Origin: Methanocalculus sp.
Lineage (GTDB): Archaea > Halobacteriota > Methanomicrobia > Methanomicrobiales > Methanocorpusculaceae
Length of the DNA: 12,755 nucleotides
NCBI RefSeq assembly: GCF_030651615.1
Contig: NZ_JAUSCG010000100.1
Coordinates: 1-12,755 of the forward strand
Direction: 5' to 3'
Below the pieces are notes generated by a model. It did no database searches. It saw only the letters and a program-made list of their open reading frames with translations, and was not told where the DNA came from. The translations under genes were made by a program, and so were the position numbers. The stretch's first letter is position 1; each line of letters opens with the position of its first letter. Positions 1 to 7,070 of this stretch are shown in pieces.

Positions 1-424
1 TGAAGTAGAGACCCCGCTCTTCGAGCATCCGGGCATATTTCACCGACTCCTCAAGGTTTCGTCCGGCAAGGACCACCTCTGCCCCATACCCGCGCGTAGC
101 CTCCTGTTTTGAAACCGATGAGCCAACAGGCATCACAATCGTTGCCCTCACCCCGGCACCCCGTGCAGCAAGGGCGACCCCCTGTGCATGGTTTCCAGCA
201 GATGCCGCAACAACTCCCGCCGGTCCTATCAGTGACCGGTGTTGCAGGATGACGTTTGTCGCACCCCTGACCTTGAACGATCCCGCTTTCTGGAGTGTCT
301 CAAGTTTAAGATAGACGAAACAGCCGGTCATCTCCGAGAAGGTTGGGGAGTAGACGAGCGGTGTCCTGTGGATGAAGGGGCGTATCCGATCCTCTGCGGC
401 GGCGATATCTTCTGCGGAGAGCAT
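1..424 (-). CDS. ilvA: Threonine ammonia-lyase (threonine dehydratase), N-terminal part
   Basis: PLP-dependent deamination of L-threonine to 2-oxobutanoate, the entry to isoleucine synthesis or threonine catabolism; cytosolic. Only the first 141 residues are in the window, against about 400 for the family; the gene runs off the left edge. Visible are the TPL substrate-site segment (residues 21-23), the PLP-lysine motif SFKVRGA (about residues 46-52) and the glycine/asparagine motif AASAGNHAQG that binds the cofactor. The ATG at 424-422 is preferred: the frame upstream closes at a TAG about 20 codons back and has no better start. GAAGG just upstream is only a weak ribosome-binding site. The gene begins 66 bases after the methyltransferase stop on the same strand, so the two may be cotranscribed. 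A serine/threonine dehydratase of the catabolic type cannot be excluded without the C-terminal (ACT) part. Confidence 0.9.
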   Translation of the reverse strand, partial: MLSAEDIAAAEDRIRPFIHRTPLVYSPTFSEMTGCFVYLKLETLQKAGSFKVRGATNVILQHRSLIGPAGVVAASAGNHAQGVALAARGAGVRATIVMPVGSSVSKQEATRGYGAEVVLAGRNLEESVKYARMLEERGLYF

Positions 425-490
425 ACCTTCGGGATAGGAGCAGAAGAAGAAAAGATGATCGATTTGAAAGGGTTCTCCACCGTCAGGCTA

Positions 491-1594
491 TTATCTGATG
501 GATACCCTGTACCGCTCAATTGAGCCACTCTCATCTCTTCCATAATGCATTGTGAAGAGAGTTGTATATCTGTCGATATAACAGGGTGTACAGCACCGGA
601 GAGAGAACTCCGGGGAGAGGCATTCGGTGAAGAGTGCATGCCACTGGCTCTGAAGCATATGATACTCGGTCCTGGTACCGCGTGGGTGGATGAAGAACGA
701 GACGATCTCAGAGATCAGGAACTGGTCGACACAGGTGGTTGCCACCTCTTCTGGTACATCCTGTGATAGGATACAGTCAATAATCCCTCCATATGACTGA
801 TAGACTGCGAGGGCAAGCTCCGGTGAATGCTGTTGCGGGGTATCGTTGTCTGCATCCATCTCATAGATGATGAAATGGTCGATCCATGCTTTCAACTGGA
901 GGAGATGGATTCGCTTCTCCTCATAGGGCATGTGATGGTATGCAAGTGAGCTGATCGCGAGATCAAAACGGCGGTCTATTCCGGCAGATAAATCCTGTAT
1001 GCGACAACATTCCGTTGTAATGTGGAGATCCGGGAATGCAGCGCGAACCTTCTCTTCTGCCAGATGTACCATGGCAGGTGAGGGGTCAATGAGGAGGATT
1101 TCTCTGATCTCTCCGACTTTGCCGCACTCTGTCAGCTGCTTAAGGAGTAGGACGGTGAGCCCGCCGTCGCCACATCCGATATCCATCATGGAGAATGGTC
1201 TCTCAAATCGCGGCAGGGTCTCACCACATTCTGCAACAAACTTCTGTCTCCCGACCTTCATGATGGGATTCTGTGTGAAGTGGAGGAACGCCTGCGGATC
1301 GCGGAAGACCACAACAGGCATTGTAAGTCTCCCCCCATTTCGTTCAAGAAAACCGAGGAGGTGGCTCGCAGAGAAGGGTCTGCTCCCTTCATAGTGAGCT
1401 GCTGCCCTGAGCCAGTCGATGCCGCGTTCTCTCTGTCCGTCTGCGGCAAGCATGGTTCCGATATAGTAGTGAAAGACCGGGAGCAGGTTTGAACGGATCT
1501 CGTTGTCATACTGTCCGGGTGCTGCATCACCTTGAAGAACTTCCTCTGCAAGATGAGGCCAATCTGCTTTTTCCTGAGATGAAAGAAAGAGCAT
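491..1594 (-). CDS. Class I SAM-dependent methyltransferase with helical N-terminal extension
   Basis: Predicted soluble methyltransferase of 367 residues; substrate unknown. Motif I DIGCGDGG lies at about residues 138-145 and binds S-adenosylmethionine. It is followed by LLIDPSPAM, whose aspartate (near 170) would contact the ribose hydroxyls, and by a FDLAISSLAYHHM segment (from about 210) typical of motif IV and its neighbour. The first 130 residues are helical and partly repeat-like, unlike a minimal methyltransferase; the last 80 are cysteine-containing and unassigned. The start is placed at the ATG at 1594-1592 because AGGAGGGAG sits about six bases before it. The frame is open to a TTG at 1624, but that start has no ribosome-binding site. 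A tRNA gene and a hairpin lie upstream, and threonine ammonia-lyase follows on the same strand. The methyltransferase fold is clear; the function is not. Confidence 0.85.
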   Translation of the reverse strand: MLFLSSQEKADWPHLAEEVLQGDAAPGQYDNEIRSNLLPVFHYYIGTMLAADGQRERGIDWLRAAAHYEGSRPFSASHLLGFLERNGGRLTMPVVVFRDPQAFLHFTQNPIMKVGRQKFVAECGETLPRFERPFSMMDIGCGDGGLTVLLLKQLTECGKVGEIREILLIDPSPAMVHLAEEKVRAAFPDLHITTECCRIQDLSAGIDRRFDLAISSLAYHHMPYEEKRIHLLQLKAWIDHFIIYEMDADNDTPQQHSPELALAVYQSYGGIIDCILSQDVPEEVATTCVDQFLISEIVSFFIHPRGTRTEYHMLQSQWHALFTECLSPEFSLRCCTPCYIDRYTTLFTMHYGRDESGSIERYRVSIR

Positions 1595-1636
1595 AGCTCC
1601 CTCCTGATTTGTAAGCAATGACAATGAACGTTTGTA

Positions 1637-1674
1637 TTCTGCTGCAGAAGGATGGATTCTCAGGGGACTGAGAA
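1637..1674 (-). other. Two adjacent inverted repeats in the methyltransferase leader
   Basis: TTCTCAG and CTGAGAA (1657-1663 and 1668-1674) form a perfect seven-pair stem with a four-base loop. Next to it TTCTG and CAGAA (1637-1649) form a five-pair stem around a three-base loop. They lie between tRNA-Arg and the methyltransferase, both on the minus strand. No T-tract follows, so an ordinary archaeal terminator is not supported. A processing signal or leader hairpin is possible; function unknown. Confidence 0.4.
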
Positions 1675-1725
1675 CCAGTTGTCAAACTCAATACCTCTCC
1701 TGATGGAGATGCGTATCAAAACAGA

Positions 1726-1800
1726 CGGGCCTGGGGGGATTCGAACCCCCGACATTCGGGTTAGAAGCCCGACGCTCTATCCTGGCTAAGCCACAAGCCC
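1726..1800 (-). tRNA. tRNA-Arg (anticodon UCU)
   Basis: A complete cloverleaf of 75 bases can be drawn. The acceptor GGGCTTG pairs with CAGGCCC with one G-U pair, and the D arm is GCTT/AGC-type. The anticodon stem TCGGG/CCCGA encloses CTTCTAA, giving anticodon TCT, which reads AGA/AGG. The T stem GGGGG/CCCCC encloses TTCGAAT. The discriminator base is G and no CCA is encoded, as is usual in archaea. No intron is present. Confidence 0.95.
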
Positions 1801-1825
1801 AGAAACGGATATCCATATTTGTTCT

Positions 1826-1840
1826 CTTTATTTTTATTCC
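1826..1840 (-). promoter_or_regulatory. Candidate archaeal promoter (BRE/TATA) for tRNA-Arg
   Basis: On the minus strand the sequence reads GGAATAAAAATAAAG, a purine-rich BRE-like lead followed by an A/T-rich TATA-like box. It lies about 26-40 bases before the mature tRNA 5' end, the expected archaeal distance. Inferred from position and composition only. Confidence 0.5.
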
Positions 1841-1892
1841 TTTGTGTATTACACCAGTAAAAAATCCCACATATGTCTCTACCATCGCAATC

Positions 1893-1904
1893 CTTAACAT
1901 TAAG
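1893..1904 (+). promoter_or_regulatory. Short perfect palindrome upstream of ferritin
   Basis: CTTAA-CA-TTAAG is a perfect inverted repeat about 57 bases before the ferritin start, in the region shared with the divergent tRNA promoter. It could be an operator for a metal-responsive repressor or simply a TATA-like stretch. No known box is matched exactly, so this is a candidate only. Confidence 0.25.
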
Positions 1905-1960
1905 AAGACATAATCCTCACATGCCGCTCAAAGTGGCAGATAGCAACAGGTGATAAAAAC

Positions 1961-2446
1961 ATGATAGGCAAAAAGATGGAAGAACTGATCAACACCCAGA
2001 TCAATGCGGAGATGTACTCAGCGTACCTGTACCTCTCAATGTCATCATGGTGCAGTCAGCATACCTGGAATGGATTCGCCCACTGGCTCCGCCTCCAGGC
2101 ACAGGAGGAGCTCACCCATGCGATGAAGTTCTATGACTATCTCAATGAGCGTGGCGGCATCGTAACGCTTCCTGCAATCGATGCACCAAAGGCTGAATGG
2201 AAGGATGTTCTGGAACTCTTTAAAGAGGTCTATGCCCATGAGCAGAAGGTCACCGGCATGATCAACGCGATGATGGCAGAGGCGATCAAGCAGAAGGATT
2301 ATGCAGCAGAGATCATGCTTCAGTGGTTCGTCTCTGAACAGGTCGAAGAAGAGGCGAATGCCTCGGAGATCGTGGTAAAACTTGAGAAGATCGGCCCATC
2401 AGCCGGTGGTCTCTTCCAGATCGATCATCAGCTCGAAAAGCGCTGA
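1961..2446 (+). CDS. ftnA: Ferritin (iron-storage ferroxidase)
   Basis: Cytosolic 24-mer cage protein that oxidises Fe(II) and stores it as ferric mineral. The 161-residue length is normal for the family. All ferroxidase ligands known from bacterial FtnA are visible at matching positions: Glu17, Tyr24, Glu50, His53, Glu94, Glu126, Gln127 and Glu129/130. They sit in the four-helix-bundle segments NAEMYSAYLYL, QAQEELTHAMKFYDY and QWFVSEQVEEE. No haem-binding methionine pattern of bacterioferritin was noticed. The start at 1961 has AGGTGAT six to eight bases upstream. A T7 tract lies just downstream, and CopA starts 55 bases after the stop, so iron storage and copper export are neighbours and possibly respond to the same metal or oxidative stress (inference). 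Confidence 0.95.
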   Translation: MIGKKMEELINTQINAEMYSAYLYLSMSSWCSQHTWNGFAHWLRLQAQEELTHAMKFYDYLNERGGIVTLPAIDAPKAEWKDVLELFKEVYAHEQKVTGMINAMMAEAIKQKDYAAEIMLQWFVSEQVEEEANASEIVVKLEKIGPSAGGLFQIDHQLEKR

Positions 2447-2458
2447 AACCATACAATA

Positions 2459-2467
2459 CTTTTTTTC
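2459..2467 (+). terminator. T-tract terminator after ferritin
   Basis: A run of seven T residues follows the ferritin stop by 14 bases and lies before the CopA start. Archaeal RNA polymerase commonly terminates at such U-tracts. Some readthrough into CopA remains possible. Confidence 0.45.
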
Positions 2468-2501
2468 ATCCCCTACACAATAGGATCAACAGGCATACCG
2501 G

Positions 2502-4976
2502 ATGACAGAAAACCACGAGATAACTGCTGACCTCAGGGTGGGAGGGATGCATTGCGCAACATGTGCCCTCTCCGTTGAAGGCTCCGTCGGAAAGCTTGAG
2601 GGAGTTCGATCCGCAGAGGTGAACCTCGCCTCTGAGAAGGTCCGGCTCGTCTATGATCCCGGGACCGTCACACTCAGAGCGATCGAAGAGTCGATTCAGA
2701 GAGCCGGTTTTACTCCTCTAACAGATCGGATCACCGTCAGGATCGGCGGTATGCACTGTGCCATGTGCGTACAGGCGATAGATAAAGCCATCTCCGCACT
2801 CCCTGGCGTCATCTCCGTCTCCGTCAATCTCGGAACTGAACAGGCGTATATTGTCTACTACGCAGGTATTACGCCGATTGATACGATAAAAAAAGCAATA
2901 ACCGATGCAGGGTTTCGTTTTGCCGGAATCGCCGGTGAGGAGGGCGAGCGGCTGGAAGAGGAGGAGGCAGAACGGGATCTCTCTGATAAAAAGATCAGAA
3001 TTGTCCTTGGGTTTGGTGTTTCAGCCTTCCTGATGGCTCTGATGTTTCTTCACCCCCACCTTCCCATACCGATGCCCCTCCTCATGTTCCTCATCGCAAC
3101 ACCGTTCTTTGCCTATCTCGCATACCCCATCTTCAAAGCAGCCGTCCGCTCCCTCGGAAACGGCATTCTTGATATGGATGTCATGTACGCCCTTGGGATC
3201 GGAACAGCATACGGGTCAAGCGTCCTTGGAACGTTTGGTCTCTTCCTCTCCCCTGATTTTAACTTCTATGAGACGGCCATCATGCTTACTGCATTCCTTA
3301 CTCTTGGGCGTTATCTTGAGGCGAGGGCGAAAGGGAGGACGAACGAAGCGATCAGATCATTAGTAAAACTCCAGCCGAAGCAGGCAAGAATCATCAGAGA
3401 CGGCCAGGAAGTAGAAGTGCCGATTGATGATATTGCGATCTCCGATCTCGTTATAGTCCGGCCAGGTGAGGCCGTTCCGGTCGATGGCACCGTTGTTGAG
3501 GGTGAAAGCTATCTTGATGAGTCTCTCGTCACTGGTGAGCCTATTCCTGTTTATAAAGGAGTTAATGGGAGTGTCATCGGTGGCACTATCTCCACAAACG
3601 GTGCGATCACCATCTCGGCAACCCGTATTGGAAAAGATACGGTCCTTGCCCGGATCATCAGAATGGTTGAGGAAGCTCAGGGGAGCAAGCCACCGGTACA
3701 GCGGATCGCAGACCGCGTTGTCTCCTACTTCATCCCGGCAGTCCTCACGATTGCAGCAGCGGCATTCCTCTTCTGGTATCTGATTGCAGGATCTCCCCTC
3801 CTCTTTGCGGTAACCGCACTCATCTCGGTAGTCGTCGTTGCGTGTCCCTGTGCACTCGGTCTTGCCACCCCGACTGCAATCACCGTTGGTGTGGGGCGGG
3901 GTGCAGAGCTTGGCATATTGATCAGAAACGGAGAGGTGCTTGAGCGTTCAGGAGCAATCACCATCGTTGCCATCGACAAGACCGGAACTCTCACAAAAGG
4001 GACACCTGCGGTCACCGATACCGTTCCCTATGACCGTTCGGTTGAAGAACTCCTCTCCCTCGCCGCCTCGGTCGAGGTAAAATCCCTCCATCCTCTGGCA
4101 GAGGCGATCGTTCATCAAGCTGAGGAGGTAGGTGCACCGATCCACGACGTCATCGGATTTGAGACATTCGGCGGTCTTGGTGTTGTTGGATTCGTGAACG
4201 GCATCTCCGTAATTGTCGGGACCAGATCGTTTCTTGAGAGCAGATCGGTCATGATCCCAAAGAATGCACTCGGTGCGATGGTCCGGTTAGAGACCGAAGG
4301 AAAGACCGTACCGCTCATCGCTGCAGACGGCAGATATGCGGGTTGTATCGCTATTGCAGATCCACTTAAATCCACCTCTGCTGAAGCAGTGAAGCTATTT
4401 GAGGAGATGGGGCTTTCTGTTGTTATGATCACAGGGGATAACGAACGCACCGCCTCGGTAATCGGTGAAGAGGTCGGAATCAGGCGGGTGCTTGCCGGTG
4501 TTCTCCCCGAAGATAAGGCAGGTGAAGTGAAACGGCTCCAGCAGCAGGGAGAAGTTGTCGCCTTCATTGGGGATGGGATCAACGATGCCCCTGCCCTTGC
4601 ACAGGCGGATGTCGGGATCGCCATCTCTGGCGGGACCGATGTTGCAGTCGAGAGCGGCGGGATCGTCCTGATGCATGACGACTTAATCGATGCCGCCGCC
4701 GCCATCCAGCTTGCGCGCAAGGTTATGGGGCGTATCAGACAGAACCTCTTCTGGGCGTTCTTTTACAATATCCTCCTCATTCCGATTGCTGCAGGTCTCC
4801 TCACTCCTCTTGTTGGGATCACCTTCAGGCCGGAGTATGCAGGTCTTGCAATGGCCCTCTCCTCAGTGACAATCGTTTCGTTATCGCTCCTTCTGAAAGG
4901 GTATAATCCTCCCGCAAAGAGACCCCGGACCATCCCGGCAGATGCCGTATCGTCCGGTATCTCTTCCGGGTTATAA
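2502..4976 (+). CDS. copA: Cu(I)-exporting P1B-type ATPase with two N-terminal HMA domains
   Basis: Membrane ATPase exporting cuprous (possibly silver) ions; 824 residues, the usual size. Two heavy-metal-associated domains carry GMHCATC (Cys18/Cys21) and GMHCAMC (Cys86/Cys89). Transmembrane helices start near residue 165. The actuator TGE is at 344-346, the ion-path CPC at 448-450, the phosphorylated Asp492 in DKTGTLT, the HP motif at 530-531, TGDN at 644-647 and GDGIND at 690-695. Tyr755-Asn756 and Met784/Ser787-Ser788 in the last helices match the Cu(I)-type P1B-1 signature, which favours copper over zinc or cadmium. The start at 2502 has only a weak ribosome-binding site, but the HMA domain begins within the first 15 residues, so a later start is unlikely. 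It follows ferritin closely. No CopZ chaperone or CopY/CsoR regulator is in the window. Confidence 0.96.
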   Translation: MTENHEITADLRVGGMHCATCALSVEGSVGKLEGVRSAEVNLASEKVRLVYDPGTVTLRAIEESIQRAGFTPLTDRITVRIGGMHCAMCVQAIDKAISALPGVISVSVNLGTEQAYIVYYAGITPIDTIKKAITDAGFRFAGIAGEEGERLEEEEAERDLSDKKIRIVLGFGVSAFLMALMFLHPHLPIPMPLLMFLIATPFFAYLAYPIFKAAVRSLGNGILDMDVMYALGIGTAYGSSVLGTFGLFLSPDFNFYETAIMLTAFLTLGRYLEARAKGRTNEAIRSLVKLQPKQARIIRDGQEVEVPIDDIAISDLVIVRPGEAVPVDGTVVEGESYLDESLVTGEPIPVYKGVNGSVIGGTISTNGAITISATRIGKDTVLARIIRMVEEAQGSKPPVQRIADRVVSYFIPAVLTIAAAAFLFWYLIAGSPLLFAVTALISVVVVACPCALGLATPTAITVGVGRGAELGILIRNGEVLERSGAITIVAIDKTGTLTKGTPAVTDTVPYDRSVEELLSLAASVEVKSLHPLAEAIVHQAEEVGAPIHDVIGFETFGGLGVVGFVNGISVIVGTRSFLESRSVMIPKNALGAMVRLETEGKTVPLIAADGRYAGCIAIADPLKSTSAEAVKLFEEMGLSVVMITGDNERTASVIGEEVGIRRVLAGVLPEDKAGEVKRLQQQGEVVAFIGDGINDAPALAQADVGIAISGGTDVAVESGGIVLMHDDLIDAAAAIQLARKVMGRIRQNLFWAFFYNILLIPIAAGLLTPLVGITFRPEYAGLAMALSSVTIVSLSLLLKGYNPPAKRPRTIPADAVSSGISSGL

Positions 4977-5021
4977 TGCGCTGACACACATTTCTCTGCG
5001 AAAAGGGTGATCAGTGCCTTT

Positions 5022-5048
5022 AAAAAAACTCTTATCAGGCGTTTTTTT
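5022..5048 (+). terminator. Terminator after copA
   Basis: A7C (5022-5029) can pair with GT7 (5041-5048) across an 11-base loop, and the second arm is itself a seven-T tract. It is placed 46 bases after the copA stop. Either the T-tract alone or the hairpin would end the transcript. Confidence 0.55.
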
Positions 5049-5100
5049 GAACAATTTCCTCTTTGCACAGAGTTATAGATTTATGAGGTTTCAGAACAGA

Positions 5101-5113
5101 ATTTTATATGCAT
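5101..5113 (+). promoter_or_regulatory. Candidate TATA box for the zinc-ribbon gene
   Basis: ATTTTATATGCAT is a good archaeal box A match about 100 bases before the ATG at 5214, which implies a leader of about 80 bases. Within that leader CGGTA (5143-5147) can pair with TACCG (5156-5160), and TCCC (5121-5124) with GGGA (5134-5137). No known riboswitch class was recognised there. Confidence 0.45.
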
Positions 5114-5213
5114 ACAGATCTCCCTCAACTCATGGGAGCGTGCGGTACCTGACGATACCGGCCGAGCAGAGCACGTTGAATAGAATCGCATTCAGAAGTC
5201 CAAAGAGATAATT

Positions 5214-5696
5214 ATGGGATATCGTACTCAGGCACGCCACACAACCTGTCCAGGGTGTCGCGAAGAAATATATATGGAAGAGCTGGTCAAAGGGCAGTGT
5301 CCACTCTGCGGTGCACCGGTCGATGAGATCGATACCTCTGATGAAACCCTCGAATTTGATGAAGGATTTGAACGATCAGAACTATCATGGCTGGTCCTCC
5401 AGTACTTCCTCTTCAAACAGTTTAATGAGGCAGGAGCCAACCCGCTTCAGGTTTATAAACTCCTCTCGCGAGTCGAAGAGGATGGGGATGAACCCTCATC
5501 AGACGCTGAAGAGAGCTACAGCTACAACCTTGATGCAGAACTTTCGGGAATGGAACGTTTCCTCCCAAAACGCTGCAGCTCATGCAGGAAGATCTTCTTC
5601 CGGGGTGCATCGAAGAAGGTGTCGGGGGACCTCGTCTCTGGTGGGATGAAGGTAAGCTACCAGTGCCCGGATTGCTTCGGCAAAAAAGGCGAATAA
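5214..5696 (+). CDS. Hypothetical protein with N- and C-terminal zinc ribbons
   Basis: A 160-residue soluble protein I cannot assign to a named family. The N-terminal knuckle pair is CPGC (Cys12/Cys15) and CPLC (Cys29/Cys32). The C-terminal pair is CSSC (Cys121/Cys124) and CPDC (Cys151/Cys154), so two separate zinc-binding modules bracket the chain. Between them are an acidic, low-complexity stretch (about residues 36-50), a helical segment with SWLVLQYFLFKQF (about 57-70) and another acidic stretch (about 89-100). There are no signal peptide or membrane helices. The start is supported by the first CxxC lying only 11 residues in, although the ribosome-binding site is weak. It stands alone between the copA terminator and the fluoride island. 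Zinc-ribbon proteins of this kind often bind nucleic acid or act as adaptors, which is only an inference here. Confidence 0.75.
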   Translation: MGYRTQARHTTCPGCREEIYMEELVKGQCPLCGAPVDEIDTSDETLEFDEGFERSELSWLVLQYFLFKQFNEAGANPLQVYKLLSRVEEDGDEPSSDAEESYSYNLDAELSGMERFLPKRCSSCRKIFFRGASKKVSGDLVSGGMKVSYQCPDCFGKKGE

Positions 5697-5699
5697 ACT
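5689..5699 (+). promoter_or_regulatory. Candidate promoter of the fluoride operon, overlapping a stop codon
   Basis: GCGAATAAACT at the end of the zinc-ribbon gene contains a TATA-like AATAAA about 25 bases before the first paired base of the fluoride aptamer at 5722. That would start the RNA almost exactly at the aptamer. The spacing is the main support; the box is not a strong consensus. Confidence 0.35.
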
Positions 5700-5721
5700 C
5701 TCTTATTTTATCCTTCAACCA

Positions 5722-5770
5722 AGGCGATGAAGTCCGCCTAAAAATGCCTCATCGGCTGATGACTTCTACC
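5722..5770 (+). ncRNA. Fluoride riboswitch aptamer (crcB motif) upstream of the FluC operon
   Basis: The core matches the fluoride aptamer: GGCGAT, then a stem strand, CGCC, an A-rich linker, a small hairpin, GGCTGATG and the stem partner followed by CTACC. GAAGTC (5729-5734) pairs perfectly with GACTTC (5761-5766). AGGCG (5722-5726) pairs with CGCCT (5735-5739) as the pseudoknot. GCC (5746-5748) pairs with GGC (5754-5756) around TCATC. It sits 24 bases before the likely start of the first gene of an operon encoding two FluC fluoride channels, the classical target of this riboswitch. Identified by eye from the known consensus. Confidence 0.93.
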
Positions 5771-5784
5771 TATCAAAAAGGTGG
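5766..5784 (+). promoter_or_regulatory. Hairpin sequestering the ribosome-binding site after the aptamer
   Basis: CTACCT (5766-5771) can pair with AGGTGG (5779-5784), six pairs with one G-U, around the loop ATCAAAA. The right arm is the Shine-Dalgarno sequence for the ATG at 5794. The left arm shares C5766 with the last pair of the aptamer stem, so hairpin and aptamer abut and may compete. This is a plausible translational expression platform; its mechanism is inferred. Confidence 0.5.
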
Positions 5785-5793
5785 ATGAAGCCG

Positions 5794-6678
5794 ATGATGA
5801 CAAACAAGGATCAAACGATACGTTATATTCTGGAAAGGCGGTGCAGTAATGGTGGTTACTGTTTTTATCGTCTTGATGAACCGAATTGTGGAGATACATT
5901 CTATGCCATCACTTCACTTGAGATGCTTGGTGCACTCCCGACTGAAGATGAAGCGACCAGCTCATTCCTACACTCTTTTCAGCAGAATGATGGAGGATTT
6001 TCCAATGTGCATATCGGATATACTGTAATCCGAAGCCTGATTTCTCTTGGTGATCGATCCTTTAACGATCCGTCGGACTGGATTACATCCTCCCTGGTAC
6101 CGCCTGTTGATAGTGCCCGTCCGATTGAATCCTCATCTCTCTTCTGGCACATGTATCTCCTCATGGATCTCTCTCTTCGTTGTTCTGTAACTCTATCAAA
6201 GGATAAAAAAGAGGAGGTCATTCATACAGCACTCAGGTATCAGCATCCTGACAGAGGTTTTGGGTATCCACGTTCGACATTGATCGAAACTGCTCATGCC
6301 CTTTCAATACTTGCAGCTGTAAGATATCCGGTTACATCAACAGAATCTGAAGGTTTTCTGAAGAGATGTGAGGATAAGGAGTTCGGTTATCTCGGAGTTC
6401 CAGGAACAAAACCATCCTTTCTTGAACATATTCATGCCGGGATGCTCGCATCTTCGGTACTTGGATCTCGTTTCCCTATCTTTTTGCAATGCAGAGAATT
6501 CGTCATGAAATGTTTCGTTGAGAATGGTGGGTATGTCCGGTCGATATTCGGAGGGGCAGCAACGCTGGAGAATACCTATCTTGCACTTGATACGCTGAGG
6601 ATGATCAAACTCATGGAACAGGATAACAGATGTGTTGAATATAACCAACTGAGGTGTTTTGATTCCGGTGTATTATGA
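5794..6678 (+). CDS. Alpha/alpha-toroid protein with prenyltransferase/terpene-cyclase-like repeats
   Basis: First gene of the fluoride operon; 294 residues. Five repeat units with a GG(Y/F) turn followed by a helix are visible: NGGYCFYRL (about residue 19), NDGGFSNVHIGY (about 65), DRGFGYPRSTLIETAHAL (about 153), KEFGYLGVP (about 195) and NGGYVRSIFGGAATLENTY (about 244). This pattern is that of the prenyltransferase beta-subunit / squalene-cyclase repeat fold. The DxDD acid motif of squalene-hopene cyclases is absent and no convincing zinc triad of protein prenyltransferases is seen, so catalysis is uncertain. No signal peptide was noticed. The start at 5794 is preferred because AGGTGG ends ten bases upstream; the in-frame ATG at 5785 would abut that site. 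The stop overlaps the next ATG (ATGA). Its role in fluoride response is unknown. Confidence 0.8.
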   Translation: MMTNKDQTIRYILERRCSNGGYCFYRLDEPNCGDTFYAITSLEMLGALPTEDEATSSFLHSFQQNDGGFSNVHIGYTVIRSLISLGDRSFNDPSDWITSSLVPPVDSARPIESSSLFWHMYLLMDLSLRCSVTLSKDKKEEVIHTALRYQHPDRGFGYPRSTLIETAHALSILAAVRYPVTSTESEGFLKRCEDKEFGYLGVPGTKPSFLEHIHAGMLASSVLGSRFPIFLQCREFVMKCFVENGGYVRSIFGGAATLENTYLALDTLRMIKLMEQDNRCVEYNQLRCFDSGVL

Positions 6679-7070
6679 GCACACTCTATTTCTGCCCCTT
6701 CTGTGGAAAAGAAAGCTGTATTGATGAATCGATCTGTTCCGATTGTTCACAATCACTTGATCAGGTGGGAGAAAAGTCGTTTGAGGAGCGTCTTCTCCTC
6801 ACACTCCGTCATCCTATCCCACAACAACGGATGCTGGCGATACTGATCCTTGGAAGACGACGGTATGAACCGGCAGTGCCGGTCTTTGAAGAGCTTATCA
6901 CCAGTGGTCAGGATGTATACACTTTACGGGAGATGGTATCTGCTCTCTCTCTGATTGACACACATGAAGGTCGGAGATTATTACGAAGGCTCCGGGATCA
7001 CCCCTCACCGGTGGTTCGAAAGGCCGCAGAAGAGGCTGTTTTCCAATCTCACGGGGGTCATCTACGATGA
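6675..7070 (+). CDS. Zinc-ribbon plus HEAT-like repeat protein
   Basis: A 131-residue protein beginning with a zinc ribbon, CPFC (Cys7/Cys10) and CSDC (Cys21/Cys24). It is followed from about residue 36 by two or three short helical repeats of HEAT/PBS-lyase type, with the phrasing IPQQRMLAILILGRRRYEPAV and HPSPVVRKAAEEAV. Such repeats serve as protein-binding scaffolds. It overlaps the toroid gene upstream and the winged-helix gene downstream by four bases each, so translation is coupled across all three. No enzymatic motif is visible. An adaptor between toroid and winged-helix proteins is a guess from gene order only. The second-to-last position of the repeat block keeps the typical P-x-V-R-x-A-A spacing, which supports the HEAT call. 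Confidence 0.75.
   Translation: MSTLYFCPFCGKESCIDESICSDCSQSLDQVGEKSFEERLLLTLRHPIPQQRMLAILILGRRRYEPAVPVFEELITSGQDVYTLREMVSALSLIDTHEGRRLLRRLRDHPSPVVRKAAEEAVFQSHGGHLR

Noticed and set aside
1622..1624. TTG as start of the methyltransferase
   Set aside because: No ribosome-binding site; the ATG 30 bases downstream has a strong GGAGGGAG site at good spacing.
1923..1937. GCCGC/GTGGC hairpin before the ferritin start
   Set aside because: Only a five-pair imperfect stem; not distinguishable from chance.
5014..5211. 65-codon open frame between copA and the zinc-ribbon gene
   Set aside because: It starts over the copA terminator, covers the likely promoter, has no ribosome-binding site and encodes an implausible composition.
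5785..5787. ATG at 5785 as start of the toroid gene
   Set aside because: The Shine-Dalgarno sequence directly abuts this ATG; the ATG at 5794 has proper spacing.
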